From Dactylococcopsis salina PCC 8305 (GTDB lineage: Bacteria; Cyanobacteriota; Cyanobacteriia; Cyanobacteriales; Rubidibacteraceae): 64,000 nt of DNA. Below are positions 8,846 through 18,268 of this stretch, one piece after another. The translations under genes were made by a program, and so were the position numbers. The DNA is taken from contig NC_019780.1 in assembly GCF_000317615.1 (NCBI RefSeq), positions 1,199,840 to 1,263,839 on the forward strand. Reading direction: 5' to 3'. How positions within the stretch are numbered: position 1 is the first letter of the stretch; every line of letters starts with the position of its first letter. Under the pieces are notes generated by a model. That model did not search any database and had not been told where the DNA came from. It worked only from the letters and a program-made list of their open reading frames with translations.

Positions 8846-9532
8846 TTAGGAAGAAATTAATGTTTGAATGAGGAAAAAAGATAATGCGCCACTAATGATC
8901 GGGACAGTTAAATTATCAATTCCTAGTTTAGAAATCGCCTCTAGTGCGGTGGCAGTTATTGCTACAATTGAGCAAATTATCCAGATTTGCCAATTATTTC
9001 CTTCTACTGTCATCAAGGTGAGAAAACTCACTGCATAACTCACAACAGCCATTGTTAGTGATCCTTCCCAGCTTTTAGCATTGCCGAAGACTTGATAGGG
9101 ATGACGACCAAAATTTTGTCCGATTAGTGCGGCGAGTCCATCCCCCCAAGCCATGATTAAAATCCCGATCGCTGCATATTGGGGGTGTTGCGGAAAAAAC
9201 CAAGCAATCAAAATTCCCATACTCACCGCATAAAAAAATGTGCCGAGACTTTTCCGTCCGACGCTGTTAATACTGGGTAAAATGGGAAAAAAATAGGACA
9301 ATAAGGCAATCATAGCAGCAACGATCGCTGCGCTAATACCAATCCAAGCTGGAATCTGAAACCACCAAGCGAATAAAATCACGTTTCCCGCGCCAATATG
9401 GACGACTTTACGAGTTAATTCTGTTTCGGAAGTAATGATCCGATTTAAGACTTCAGCGAGGAGAATGACTCCTCCTAAAAAGGTGACAACCATGATCAGG
9501 GGAAAGATGGGAAAAGTATTCGGATCAGACAA
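8846..9532 (-). CDS. Phytol/dolichol kinase family membrane protein
   Basis: Integral membrane CTP-dependent polyprenol kinase family (phytol kinase VTE5 and relatives), which phosphorylates free phytol for tocopherol and chlorophyll salvage. The 228-residue protein has about seven membrane segments. It shows the conserved ELTRKVVHIGAG motif near residue 37, the AWGDGLAALIGQNFG motif near 128 and KSWEGSLTM near 153, all typical of the family. Whether the substrate is phytol, phytyl phosphate or another prenol cannot be decided here. The same-strand group II intron ends 163 bases upstream. Confidence 0.8.
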   Translation of the reverse strand: MSDPNTFPIFPLIMVVTFLGGVILLAEVLNRIITSETELTRKVVHIGAGNVILFAWWFQIPAWIGISAAIVAAMIALLSYFFPILPSINSVGRKSLGTFFYAVSMGILIAWFFPQHPQYAAIGILIMAWGDGLAALIGQNFGRHPYQVFGNAKSWEGSLTMAVVSYAVSFLTLMTVEGNNWQIWIICSIVAITATALEAISKLGIDNLTVPIISGALSFFLIQTLISS

Positions 9533-9637
9533 AATATTTCCTCTACGTCCAAGTTTTTAGTATTTTTAAACTAATTTGAAAACAAGAGCCTTCGCGCGAT
9601 CGCTCTCTTTATTGTAATTTTACAGGAAACCAGTCAT

Positions 9638-9666
9638 TCATTCATCCATTTCAAATGGATGAATGA
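9638..9666. repeat. Perfect 14-base inverted repeat next to the intron 3' exon
   Basis: Arms TCATTCATCCATTT and AAATGGATGAATGA around a single C. It has no T run, so it is not an obvious terminator. It lies between the intron and the phytol-kinase-like gene. Confidence 0.7.
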
Positions 9667-9695
9667 CTAAGGCTGGATTCAAGTGAAACTTTATT

Positions 9696-12362
9696 GTTAC
9701 CTAAGCCAAGAGGTCGCCCTCTTGACTCGGCTTCAGAACGGTACGTGAAACTTTCGCTTCATACCGCTCCTCTCAAAACTACGCTGTGTTAACAGCACTT
9801 CCCTGCTTTTTCCGATTGGGACTCTTAGTTCTTGCTCGGTCTTCGGCAGTTTTCTGATGATGACAATGGCGATGAAGTAACTGTAAGTTCTTGTATTGGT
9901 CTTTGCCCCCTTCGGCTTTAGGGACGATGTGGTCAACCTCCACTACATCTTCATCCTTAATGTAAAGTCCACAACGGGTACATTTGCCTTTCTGACGCTT
10001 CATCAGAGTAGCAACCCGTTTTGGTGTGCCAGGATATTCACCCCGACGTTTACTCCAATACCGCCAATCTCCATCGTAAGGAGACCTCGAACCCTCGATT
10101 TTTATGTGTCTTTCAATCGGTGTCCATACGTGCTTGCGTAATTCATGCTTGCCCGCAACAGGAGAATTTGGTATATCAGAAGGAGTTGAAAATACCTTAG
10201 TAGTCCTCTCTTCTCCCTCTAAATCTTTCTCCTTAGTCCAATGAAAGTATCTTTCTAAACACCATTTAAGGGTTTTATTCGGATGACGGCGTTTCATCCA
10301 GCGACGTAATTTGATATAAACCAGGTGGTCTAGATGTTGGAATACTTCTTTTGAGCAAATTGTTTTGTGATAGTTGCACCATCCCATTATTATAGGATTT
10401 AGCCGATCAATGATTACCTCTTGGGATTTATCTCTCATTGAATCTAACACTGAAACAATCTTTTCATAATGAGTTTTGATACTTTTGTCGCTAGGTTTGA
10501 TTATTGTTTTGAATCCAAGTAATTTGCCATTTGTACTTTTTCCTGAGTGGTTTTTCCCAACTTCATATTGACGGATGTTCCATCCTAAGAAATCAAAACC
10601 TGGTTTTTCTTCTTCGGAATCATTCAATGTATGACAAATCCTCGTTTTGCTCTCGCTTATTTCTAAGCCTAAGCCATGTAACCAATGTTCAATCAGCGTT
10701 TTGGCTTGTTGGATGATGGATTTATCCTTGTGAAGAACAACGAAATCATCTGCATACCTTATAAGAGAAATACTTTTACGGTTATGTATTTTAGTCCCTT
10801 TCCAGGTTTCAGCCCATTGTTTTATGTACTCCTCAAGTCCATGCAGAGCAATGTTTGCCAATAGAGGACTTATCACCCCTCCTTGCGGTGTTCCCTCATT
10901 TGTTGGCATCCAATCGCCTTTATCCAAGACCCCCGACTTTAGCCAAGCTCGAATTTGTCGAGCAATAGTCGGAGTTGTATTCAATTTTTGTAAGAGAACA
11001 TCGTGATTAATGCGGTCAAAGCATTTTGAGATATCGGCATCCAATACCCATTTAGGCTTGTACCGAATTGCATTAAAGATTGCTTGTCCCGCATCATGGC
11101 AAGAGCGTCCTGGTCTGAATCCGTACGAATTAGGCTCGAATTTTGCTTCCCATTCTGGCTCTAAAGCCAATTTGAGAAGTGCCTGCCTCGCACGGTCTTC
11201 CATTACTGGAATGCCCAAGCCGCGTTTTTCTTTACGACCTGGTTTTGGAATCCAGACCCGTCTTAAGGATTTACCTTTCCCTGTAAGAGTCAGGTTTTCA
11301 GCAAGGTTTAATCTTTGCTTAGGACTTAGAGTTTTTACACCATCTATCCCAGCAGTATTTTTACCCTGGTTATCCTGCGAAATACGCCGTACTGCAAAGA
11401 GTTTGGCGCACCAAGACCGCAACAATAATCTTTGAAGTTTGTGAACTTTAGCCACGTCACCACTTTGAGAAGCTCGAAAAATCCGTTTTTGGAGTTTAAA
11501 CACATTGACTTCAACCTGTTTCCAATCCACTTCGTTCCATTCCGTTTTCTCCATTAGGAGTAATCCGAAACTTAACCAAAATGGATAATTAAGAAAGGTC
11601 TTAATCGCCGCATTACTTTCATACTTTCGTAAGTCCATGATTCCCTCTACTTGATTTCATTTTCTTCGTAATCGAAAGTGGATACGTCAGCTTATCCTTC
11701 CTATTACAGAAGGCATTCGCTTCTTATCCAATCCTGCCCTCATTCAACCCGATAGAATTAATCGGAGGTTGCATCCCGACAGACTACTTGGAAATCGACC
11801 TTCCCAAGAGTATGAACGAGGGTTACTTCGTTCCTGATAACCATTTGATTGAGACCTTAGCCTCTTACTATCCACCGCACAAATTTGGGAATGTGATATG
11901 AGCCTAAACAAACTCATACCCTCTTGTGTTGAGCGTATTTCGCTCCTTGCGACAGCCTTTGCGCAAGATTGAACTATCGATGGTTCAGACGTAAGTTCGT
12001 TGACTAGGCGTAGCCTCTTGCTAGAGATTTACCAGATTAGGCTTCCAGTAGTGACCCCGTTTAACCCTGCTTTATCCTCAAGTAGTCAACTCTTTAGATA
12101 AGGGTTACGCTGTTCTCTCACATTCTGAGAGAGATGGACTTAATGTTCGGTTTTCCCTACATTAGTTGTTCGGTACTTCCCACCCTCTTTTCTTTACATT
12201 TCGTAATAATCAGGGGTATTTCACCATCATGGATATCAAGTTGTCAAGGTTCTGTACTCACCGAAGGATATAGAGTCCAAGATGAATTTCCCCCCAGCTC
12301 TGGCTTATACTCTCCGCAGTTCAAGGGAACTACGACGTGATTTCACCAGAAACGAATCGCAC
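9696..12362 (-). mobile_element. Full-length group II intron with reverse transcriptase/HNH gene
   Basis: On the minus strand the element starts GTGCGATTCG at 12362 and ends ...GGTAAC at 9696, about 2,667 bases. Domain V is at 9735-9769 (GAGCGGTATG, GAAA loop, CACGTACCGTTC), followed by domain VI. The ribozyme 5' half is about 720 bases (11639-12362), and the protein frame sits in domain IV. Boundaries were set by aligning its ends with the related intron at 33609-36391. The flanks, when joined, give only a short frame (ATG at the 5' exon edge, 23 codons), so no recognisable host gene is interrupted. It sits between the phytol-kinase-like gene and MITE-like elements. Confidence 0.88.
9779..11638 (-). 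CDS. ltrA: Group II intron-encoded reverse transcriptase/maturase with HNH endonuclease
   Basis: Multifunctional intron protein of 619 residues. It aids splicing of its own intron (maturase, domain X), and in mobile introns it copies the intron into DNA targets. The reverse transcriptase domain includes YGFRPGRSCHDA, the TPQGGVISPLLANIALHGLE block and the catalytic YADD (LIRYADDFVV). Domain X follows. The C-terminal HNH endonuclease has zinc-binding pairs CTRCG and HRHCHH with VDHIVPK between them. All motifs are intact, so the protein is probably functional. It is closely similar to the protein encoded by the pstA intron, but has several insertions and deletions relative to it. Confidence 0.95.
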   Translation of the reverse strand: MDLRKYESNAAIKTFLNYPFWLSFGLLLMEKTEWNEVDWKQVEVNVFKLQKRIFRASQSGDVAKVHKLQRLLLRSWCAKLFAVRRISQDNQGKNTAGIDGVKTLSPKQRLNLAENLTLTGKGKSLRRVWIPKPGRKEKRGLGIPVMEDRARQALLKLALEPEWEAKFEPNSYGFRPGRSCHDAGQAIFNAIRYKPKWVLDADISKCFDRINHDVLLQKLNTTPTIARQIRAWLKSGVLDKGDWMPTNEGTPQGGVISPLLANIALHGLEEYIKQWAETWKGTKIHNRKSISLIRYADDFVVLHKDKSIIQQAKTLIEHWLHGLGLEISESKTRICHTLNDSEEEKPGFDFLGWNIRQYEVGKNHSGKSTNGKLLGFKTIIKPSDKSIKTHYEKIVSVLDSMRDKSQEVIIDRLNPIIMGWCNYHKTICSKEVFQHLDHLVYIKLRRWMKRRHPNKTLKWCLERYFHWTKEKDLEGEERTTKVFSTPSDIPNSPVAGKHELRKHVWTPIERHIKIEGSRSPYDGDWRYWSKRRGEYPGTPKRVATLMKRQKGKCTRCGLYIKDEDVVEVDHIVPKAEGGKDQYKNLQLLHRHCHHQKTAEDRARTKSPNRKKQGSAVNTA

Positions 12363-12436
12363 GTAAAGTAGTTCATCGTAATACTTGGGTACAACTGTTA
12401 GAAAAACTCAACCCTTTTTCTGATATCGAAAATTTA

Positions 12437-12539
12437 TATAGCAATCTCAGATGACTTGTTAGAAGCATCAGCCCCCTAACCCCCAATTTTGGGGGAACTC
12501 ATTTGATTCAATTTTCACCAATGATTCCAGATTGCTATA
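12437..12539. mobile_element. MITE-like element A with TATAGCAATC inverted ends
   Basis: Starts TATAGCAATC and ends GATTGCTATA; 103 bases with no coding capacity. The interior holds one copy of the AGCCCCCTAACCCCC/GGGGG palindromic repeat. The end overlaps the start of element B through a shared TATA. Confidence 0.6.
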
Positions 12540-12881
12540 GCAATCCTAATTCATTTGTAAAAAGTTGATGAACTATTCCCCCCTTTCAAAGGGGCAGGGC
12601 TGTTTCATTCTCGGGGTCAAAATTGGCAGCGATTGCGCTCCGCGCACCGATGCGAAGCATCGATCGCCTGAACCTCTTACGGTACGTTCGATCGAGACGT
12701 TTTTCCTACTTTTTGGCTTTTTCATAAGAAAAAAGAGTCCTGAAATCTCCCCCATCTCCCTTGTCTCCCTTGTCTCCCCCATCTCCCTACCTCCCTTAAT
12801 TTTAAAAGAATGAAACAGCCCTGCCTTTCAAAGGGGGGGGGTTAGGGGGGATTAATTTACAATTCATTTGGGATTGCTATA
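12536..12881. mobile_element. MITE-like element B with TATAGCAATC inverted ends
   Basis: About 346 bases, with inverted ends that extend beyond the terminal ten bases (TATAGCAATCCTAATTCATT at the left; ...ATTCATTTGGGATTGCTATA at the right). The interior contains a split CCCCCCTTTCAAAGGGG palindrome interrupted by sequence with repeated CTCCC(TTGT/CCAT) hexamer-like runs at about 12745-12790. No gene is visible. Confidence 0.6.
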
Positions 12882-12936
12882 TATCTTTTTGTAAATGGTT
12901 GCTTGCAATTAACTAAAAGAAAGAGGAGAATAATTA

Positions 12937-13038
12937 ATGCTCTTCATTGTGATTTTAAGGCAATTGACTGATGTCGAAAACGGTTGCAGATATAATGACC
13001 GCAAACCCTGCGGTAGTTCAACCAGAAACGCCGCTTAA
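12937..13038 (+). other. Short frame with strong ribosome-binding site overlapping the CBS gene start
   Basis: ATG at 12937 is preceded by AGAGGAG at a good distance and opens a 33-codon frame (starts MLFIVILRQL) that ends at 13038, inside the CBS gene in another frame. The CBS gene start at 12971 has only a weak AAGG upstream. It may be a leader peptide that couples translation, or chance. Confidence 0.25.
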
Positions 13039-13432
13039 AGAGGCAATTAAACTGCTGGTAGAAAAGAAAATTAGTGGTTTACCTGTGGTTGATGAAGCCG
13101 AAAAATTGGTGGGTGTACTCTCAGAAGCGGATTTGATGTGGCAAGAAACGGGTGTCGAAACTCCTCCCTATTTTATGTTTTTGGATAGTGTGATTTATTT
13201 GCAAAATCCTGCTCAATATGATAAGGAATTACACAAGGCTTTGGGGCAAACTGTGGGAGAGGTGATGAGCGATCGAGCGGTTTCCATTACGGGCGATCGT
13301 CCCTTAAAAGAAGCGGCGCAATTGATGCACAAGCGCGAAGTTCGTCGTTTACCCGTCGTTGATGAAGCGGGAAAAGTGGTGGGAATTATTACTCGCGGTG
13401 ATATTGTGAGAACAATGGCGAGTGAGTTTTAA
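12971..13432 (+). CDS. Tandem CBS-domain protein
   Basis: Small soluble protein of 153 residues made of two CBS domains (about residues 1-60 and 85-150), each with the SGLPVVDE/RRLPVVDE strand and GVLSEADL/GIITRGDI motif. Paired CBS domains bind adenosine nucleotides and act as regulatory modules; plant and cyanobacterial stand-alone CBS proteins have been linked to redox regulation through thioredoxin. No catalytic domain is attached. A stop codon (TGA) lies two codons upstream of the ATG, so the start is fixed. The nblB-like gene follows 26 bases later and is probably co-transcribed. Confidence 0.85.
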   Translation: MSKTVADIMTANPAVVQPETPLKEAIKLLVEKKISGLPVVDEAEKLVGVLSEADLMWQETGVETPPYFMFLDSVIYLQNPAQYDKELHKALGQTVGEVMSDRAVSITGDRPLKEAAQLMHKREVRRLPVVDEAGKVVGIITRGDIVRTMASEF

Positions 13433-13458
13433 AGGTGAACAGTCATTAATAATTAATT

Positions 13459-14133
13459 ATGGATATTACACCAGAATCAGTGGCAAGTCTTCTTAACTCC
13501 GAGGATTATGGCGATCGATTGACGGGAATTAATCAGTTGCGAGAACTTGATCCGAAAGCGGCGTTTCCTCTCATGCAACCCGTGATTAATGATAGCAATG
13601 TTCGGGTGCGTTATGCTGCCGTCAGTCAGATGAGTAGTTTAGGGGTGGTCGATCGAGAAAAGTCTTTAGAATTACTGCGCGATCGATTGCGGAATGAATC
13701 AGAAGCGGATGTACAAGCGGCGGCAGCCGATGCCCTCGGTGGCTTAAAATTAACAGAGGCGTTCCCTGATCTGGTGGCAATATATCGCCAAACGGAAGAA
13801 TGGCTGGTGGAATTTAGTGTTATTGCTTGTTTGGGAGAAATGGGCGATCCCCGCGCCTATGATCTGTTGGTAGAAGCGGTTAATTCTGATAATCATTTGG
13901 TCAAAACCGTTGCGATCGGATCGCTGGGAGAATTAGGGGATCAAAGAGCAATTTCTGTTTTACAGCCTTTAGTTACGGATAGTGATTGGCAGGTTCGATC
14001 GCGCTTAGTACAAGCGCTCGATCGCTTGGGAGGGGAAACATCACACCGTCTCCTGCAACAACTTGCCGAGGATGAAGTGGAACAAGTCGCCGAGGAAGCA
14101 AAGCGGATTTTAAATACATCTACCGAAAGATAG
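13459..14133 (+). CDS. nblB: HEAT-repeat protein, NblB-like (phycobilisome degradation)
   Basis: Alpha-solenoid protein of 224 residues built from about five HEAT/PBS-lyase-like repeats, seen as VRVRYAAVSQM, VQAAAADALGGL, VEFSVIACLGEMG, VKTVAIGSLGELG and WQVRSRLVQALDRLGG. Length and repeat layout match NblB, the bilin-lyase-like factor needed for phycobilisome breakdown during nutrient starvation. Related PBS-lyase HEAT proteins (CpcE/F type) act in chromophore attachment and are the main alternative. It follows the CBS-domain gene. Confidence 0.6.
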   Translation: MDITPESVASLLNSEDYGDRLTGINQLRELDPKAAFPLMQPVINDSNVRVRYAAVSQMSSLGVVDREKSLELLRDRLRNESEADVQAAAADALGGLKLTEAFPDLVAIYRQTEEWLVEFSVIACLGEMGDPRAYDLLVEAVNSDNHLVKTVAIGSLGELGDQRAISVLQPLVTDSDWQVRSRLVQALDRLGGETSHRLLQQLAEDEVEQVAEEAKRILNTSTER

Positions 14134-14220
14134 ATTAATGTCACTCCCATAGGCGATGCCAGTAAAGGATTTCTGATGTGAAGATCGAAGGGTAGAGACT
14201 TCCATCAGGAGTTTAAAATC

Positions 14221-14781
14221 ATGTTTAATCGTTTACTCGCACTCACTACCCTTGTGGGAGCAACCACCCTTTTTGCTCCCGTCGCCACAGCAAACACCAC
14301 AGAAGGAACATTAATCGCCCAGAATACCAACCAATACCTTACAACCACTAGCGCCCAAAATGGGGAACTCTACCTCAATAGCGATAAACGCTACAGTTAT
14401 AACCTCGAAGTCACTAGAGGCGGACGCTTTGCAGGTTTAAATGTCCCTGCTGGTTCGATCATTCGCGGACAATATGTTCCAACAGAAGGAGGCTTGAGAT
14501 ACGTTGCCAACTCAGTGGTTGTTAATGGACGCGCTTACAATATTAGCGCTCGATCGGGCGTATTAGAACCGGTGAAAGACCCTCGCGACACTTCTGGTGA
14601 CGCAGTAGCAGAAGACGCTGGTATCGGTGCTGGCGCTGGTTTAGTGTTGGGTGAAGTCTTTGGTGATGCTAGTGTGGGAGAAATTGTCGGCGGCGCGGCT
14701 GCGGGTGCTGCCGTAGGAAATCTCACCGCCGATCGAGTGGTTGTTGTTGAACCGAATCAACCGATCAACCTTTACAACTAG
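14221..14781 (+). CDS. Secreted protein of unknown function with C-terminal glycine-zipper-like segment
   Basis: Not recognised beyond being a conserved-looking secreted cyanobacterial protein. Residues 1-24 form a signal peptide (hydrophobic core, cleavage near ATA). A beta-rich middle part follows (about 50-120). Near 130-165 is a Gly/Ala-rich stretch (GIGAGAGLVLGEVFG...GGAAAGAAVGNL) that resembles a glycine zipper and could insert into a membrane. AGGAG lies upstream of the ATG. It is monocistronic; the downstream region is a repeated element. Confidence 0.72.
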   Translation: MFNRLLALTTLVGATTLFAPVATANTTEGTLIAQNTNQYLTTTSAQNGELYLNSDKRYSYNLEVTRGGRFAGLNVPAGSIIRGQYVPTEGGLRYVANSVVVNGRAYNISARSGVLEPVKDPRDTSGDAVAEDAGIGAGAGLVLGEVFGDASVGEIVGGAAAGAAVGNLTADRVVVVEPNQPINLYN

Positions 14782-14784
14782 GGT

Positions 14785-14957
14785 TTACTGAATAAACCTA
14801 AAACCTTTATCCAATCAGCTTTTAAGGCTCTTAATTCTTTGAAAAAGCGCAAGGGAATTGAACGCTCAATAGTCACGCATCCTGCATCAAAACTTTGAAA
14901 TCTTGCCGATTAATCAACCCTCTTGCCTTTTGCCTTTTGCCTCTTGCCTTTTGCCTT
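14785..14957. repeat. Dispersed repeat copy 1 (second copy at 55409-55554)
   Basis: About 130 bases, beginning CTGAATAAACCTAAAACC and ending in a TTGCCTT/TTGCCTC tandem tract, that are nearly identical to 55409-55554. It has no coding potential. It lies between the secreted-protein gene and typA. Confidence 0.85.
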
Positions 14958-14995
14958 ACTACACCGAAAACATGAACTTTTTCAGCAAACCCTAA

Positions 14996-16789
14996 CTAAC
15001 GCTGTTTTGCCAACTTCTTGGACATTTTCCGTAAGCGGATCGACTCTGGGGTTACTTCTACCAGTTCATCAGAACTAATATATTCTAAAGCCCGTTCTAG
15101 AGTCATTTCCGTTGGCGCTTGTAACTGAACTAACTCATCCCCTGTTGCCGATCGCATATTCGTTAACTGTTTTGCCTTACACACATTCAGTTCTAAATCT
15201 TGGGGACGAGTATTTTCTCCCACAATCATCCCTTTATAAACCTTCGTTCCTGGAGTAATAAAGAAAGAGCCGCGATCTTCAGCATTTTTAAGCGCGTAAA
15301 ACGTAGCACTTCCTTCCTCAAACGCAATTAAAACCCCATTGCGGCGAGTTTCCAAGCTACTGACTTTTTGACGATAATCCAAGAAACTGTGGTTCATCAA
15401 TCCTTCCCCACGAGTTAACCGCAAAAACTCAGTGCGAAAACCAATTAATCCCCGTGCAGGAATAACAAACTCCGCTTGGGTGCGATTACCCTCAGTTGCC
15501 TGCATATTCTGCATTTCTCCTCTGCGTTCCCCTAAGCGTTCGATGCAGCTTCCCACAGCTTCTTCGGGAACATCTAAGATAAGATACTCATAAGGCTCGC
15601 AAGTTTGTCCATTCACCTCGCGATAAATCACCTGTGGCTGGGAAACTTGGAACTCGTATCCTTCGCGACGCATATTTTCAATGAGAATCCCTAAATGGAG
15701 TTCACCGCGTCCCGAAACAAGGAACTTATCAGGAGAGTCCGATTCCTCTACTCTCAAAGCGACATTGGTTTCTAGTTCTTTGTAAAGTCGATCGCGCAAT
15801 TGTCGTGAGGTGACAAACTTTCCTTCGCGACCCGCAAACGGAGAGTCATTAATAGAGAACGTCATTTGTAGAGTCGGTTCATCCACCTTAATCAAAGGAA
15901 GCGGTTGCGGTTCATTGGGACAAGTGATGGTTTCCCCGATATTAGCATCACTGAAGCCAGCAACAGCGACAAGATTACCCGCACTGGCTTCTTCAATTTC
16001 TACCCGTTGTAACCCTTCAAATCCCATTAACTTGGAGACTTTCGTTTTTACCACTCTTCCATCTTCTTTGGTTAAACCCGCTTCTTGACCTGCTCTAATT
16101 ACGCCATTGTGAACGCGACCAATTACAATCCGTCCTAAGTATTCAGAGTAATCTAACGTCGTGACTTGTAGTTGTAAGGGTTTCGTTGAGTCACCAGAAG
16201 GAGGGGGAACGTGATCTACAATCGCCTCAAACATCGGTTGCATATCAACCCCTTCATCTTCGATCTTAGTTTTGGCAAAGCCACCTAAACCAGAAGCATA
16301 GAGCGTCACAAAGTCACATTGATCGTCATCTGCCCCTAAATCCACAAATAAATCAAATACTTTATCTACCGCCAAATCAGGATCAACATTGGGGCGATCG
16401 ATTTTATTCACAACCACGATCGGGCGTAATCCTTTTTCGAGAGCCTTTTTCAACACAAATCGCGTTTGTGGCATGGGTCCCTCGTTGGCATCAACAATGA
16501 GAACACAGCCATCAACCATTCCTAAAACCCGTTCCACTTCGCCGCCAAAGTCCGCGTGACCTGGAGTATCGACAATATTAATCAGAGTGTCCTTGTAACG
16601 GATAGCGGTGTTTTTAGAGAGAATGGTAATTCCTCGTTCTCGTTCGATCGCGTTGGAGTCCATGACGCAAGTCGGAACTTCCTCGCCTTCGCGGAAAACA
16701 CCAGATTGTTGAAGGAGAGCATCGACCAAGGTCGTTTTGCCGTGGTCAACGTGGGCGATAATAGCAACGTTGCGAATGGAAAGGGTCAT
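14996..16789 (-). CDS. typA: Translational GTPase TypA/BipA
   Basis: Ribosome-binding GTPase of the EF-G-like group involved in 50S assembly and stress adaptation. The 597-residue length is standard. G motifs are present: [10 protein letters not shown] (G1), RGITI (G2), [11 protein letters not shown] (G3), NKIDRPN (G4). These are followed by domain II, EF-G domains III and V, and the BipA-specific C-terminal domain ([15 protein letters not shown] onwards). ATG start, monocistronic on the minus strand. Confidence 0.96.
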   Translation of the reverse strand: MTLSIRNVAIIAHVDHGKTTLVDALLQQSGVFREGEEVPTCVMDSNAIERERGITILSKNTAIRYKDTLINIVDTPGHADFGGEVERVLGMVDGCVLIVDANEGPMPQTRFVLKKALEKGLRPIVVVNKIDRPNVDPDLAVDKVFDLFVDLGADDDQCDFVTLYASGLGGFAKTKIEDEGVDMQPMFEAIVDHVPPPSGDSTKPLQLQVTTLDYSEYLGRIVIGRVHNGVIRAGQEAGLTKEDGRVVKTKVSKLMGFEGLQRVEIEEASAGNLVAVAGFSDANIGETITCPNEPQPLPLIKVDEPTLQMTFSINDSPFAGREGKFVTSRQLRDRLYKELETNVALRVEESDSPDKFLVSGRGELHLGILIENMRREGYEFQVSQPQVIYREVNGQTCEPYEYLILDVPEEAVGSCIERLGERRGEMQNMQATEGNRTQAEFVIPARGLIGFRTEFLRLTRGEGLMNHSFLDYRQKVSSLETRRNGVLIAFEEGSATFYALKNAEDRGSFFITPGTKVYKGMIVGENTRPQDLELNVCKAKQLTNMRSATGDELVQLQAPTEMTLERALEYISSDELVEVTPESIRLRKMSKKLAKQR

Positions 16790-16983
16790 GGGAGTTCCTT
16801 CGAGAATATAATCAAGATTTCTTAATAATTGTAGCTTAATGTTACTCCTTTTCGGAAGGGCAAACTTTTCGGTTGAGAAGATTGTACGAAAGGGAAGAAA
16901 GAATTAACGTATTGACGCAACCATCAACAGCCAGAACTCGGACAGAATCGGAGATTTAAGTGATTTTTAACAGCGCAAAAAAT

Positions 16984-17054
16984 GGCTCAGGCGTGATTTG
17001 AACACGCGACCAAGGGCTTATGAGTCCCCTGCTCTACCACTGAGCTACTGAGCC
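16984..17054 (-). tRNA. tRNA-Met (anticodon CAT)
   Basis: Cloverleaf with a perfect 7-bp acceptor stem (GGCTCAG/CTGAGCC), a D arm AGCTCAGTGGTAGAGC, an anticodon loop CTCATAA with anticodon CAT, and a T arm GCGTGTTCAAATCACGC. CCA is not encoded. It lacks initiator features (no C1-A72 mismatch, no GGG/CCC anticodon-stem run), so it is either elongator tRNA-Met or a lysidine-modified tRNA-Ile2; the former is more likely. Confidence 0.88.
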
Positions 17055-17145
17055 TTTTTCCAAAGCGTTTATTAATATAACATAACTTTTCATCAATAGC
17101 AAGACCCGATCGAAGTTGGGGCTTAACCCAAAAAACGATCGCGCT

Positions 17146-18138
17146 CTAGCGAAACATACTACTGACTGAGCTTTCCTCGTGAATCCGTGAAATTGCCTCA
17201 CCGATGAGATTTGCCACTGACAAAACCGTTAACGGTTCAATCTTTTCGTGTCCTTCCACAGGAATAGTATTGCTCACAATCACTTCTTCAAACGCACCAC
17301 CAAACAACCGTTCCCGCGCGGGTCCCGATAAAACGGGATGAGTGGCGCAAGCATAAACTTGATTTGCTCCTTCTTTTCGCAGCAATCGTGATCCTTCCAA
17401 CATCGTGCCAGCGGTATCCACCAAATCATCGACCATCACTGCTGTTTTCCCTTTCACATCTCCAATCAAATTCAGCACTTCCGCCTCATTATGACTATGA
17501 CGACGTTTATCAATAATCGCTAAGGGTGCGTCATCCAATTTTTTCGCAAACGCCCTCGCTCGTGCGACTCCTCCCACGTCTGGAGAAACCACCACTAAAT
17601 CAGAGAGTTGTTTACTAGCAATATACTGAATTAACACAGGAGAACCATAAACATGATCCAAAGGAATGTCAAAATAGCCTTGAATCTGTGCCGAATGTAA
17701 ATCCATCGCCAAAACACGACTCGCGCCAGCTTCTGTGATTAAATTCGCCACTAATTTCGCTGTAATCGACTCTCTTCCTGCGGTTTTGCGATCGGCGCGA
17801 GCATAACTATAATAAGGAATGACTGCTGTAATTTGACGAGCAGAAGCCCGACGACAAGCATCGATCATAATCAGCAATTCCATTAAATTGTCATTCACGG
17901 GATGACAACAGGGTTGAATTAAATAAACATCACACCCCCGAATCGACTCCTGAATTTGAACATAGAGTTCACCATCAGCAAATCGTTTTCTAACCATTGG
18001 TCCCAATTCTAGCCCCAAATAAGTGGCGACTTCTTGGGATAGGGGTTCATTCGCCGATCCCGAAAACAGCCGTAAACGGTTTTGATCAGGAAGTTGGCTC
18101 AGTTGGGGTTGAAGCGTTAAAGTAGCAGAATGGCTCAC
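17146..18138 (-). CDS. prs: Ribose-phosphate pyrophosphokinase
   Basis: Makes PRPP from ribose 5-phosphate and ATP, the entry to purine, pyrimidine, His and Trp synthesis. Motifs seen include FADGELYVQI, the catalytic region around DRKTAGRESITAKLVANL, the DLHSAQIQGYFDIP divalent-cation site, SPDVGGVARA, and the PRPP-binding loop MVDDLVDTAGT. An upstream ATG at 18240 would add 34 unlike residues. The GTG at 18138 (VSHSATLTL) gives a 330-residue protein like other cyanobacterial Prs and is preferred. It is divergent from bioD. Confidence 0.92.
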   Translation of the reverse strand: MSHSATLTLQPQLSQLPDQNRLRLFSGSANEPLSQEVATYLGLELGPMVRKRFADGELYVQIQESIRGCDVYLIQPCCHPVNDNLMELLIMIDACRRASARQITAVIPYYSYARADRKTAGRESITAKLVANLITEAGASRVLAMDLHSAQIQGYFDIPLDHVYGSPVLIQYIASKQLSDLVVVSPDVGGVARARAFAKKLDDAPLAIIDKRRHSHNEAEVLNLIGDVKGKTAVMVDDLVDTAGTMLEGSRLLRKEGANQVYACATHPVLSGPARERLFGGAFEEVIVSNTIPVEGHEKIEPLTVLSVANLIGEAISRIHEESSVSSMFR

Positions 18139-18268
18139 GGGCTTTTTCTTTAACCTCAATTCGTTGCAATAACCATCCCTAATTGGGGATGGGCTTAAAA
18201 TCAATTTTAGATATCCTTTTCTGTTTAGAAACAGGATCAAAATTGTTAGTCCAGTTCAAGTTTAAACA

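Noticed and set aside
12363..12436. Possible host gene of the 9696-12362 intron
   Set aside because: Joining the two flanks gives only a 23-codon frame with no recognisable similarity, so the insertion appears intergenic.
18139..18240. Longer prs start at 18240
   Set aside because: The added 34 residues do not look like the family; the GTG at 18138 gives the usual length.
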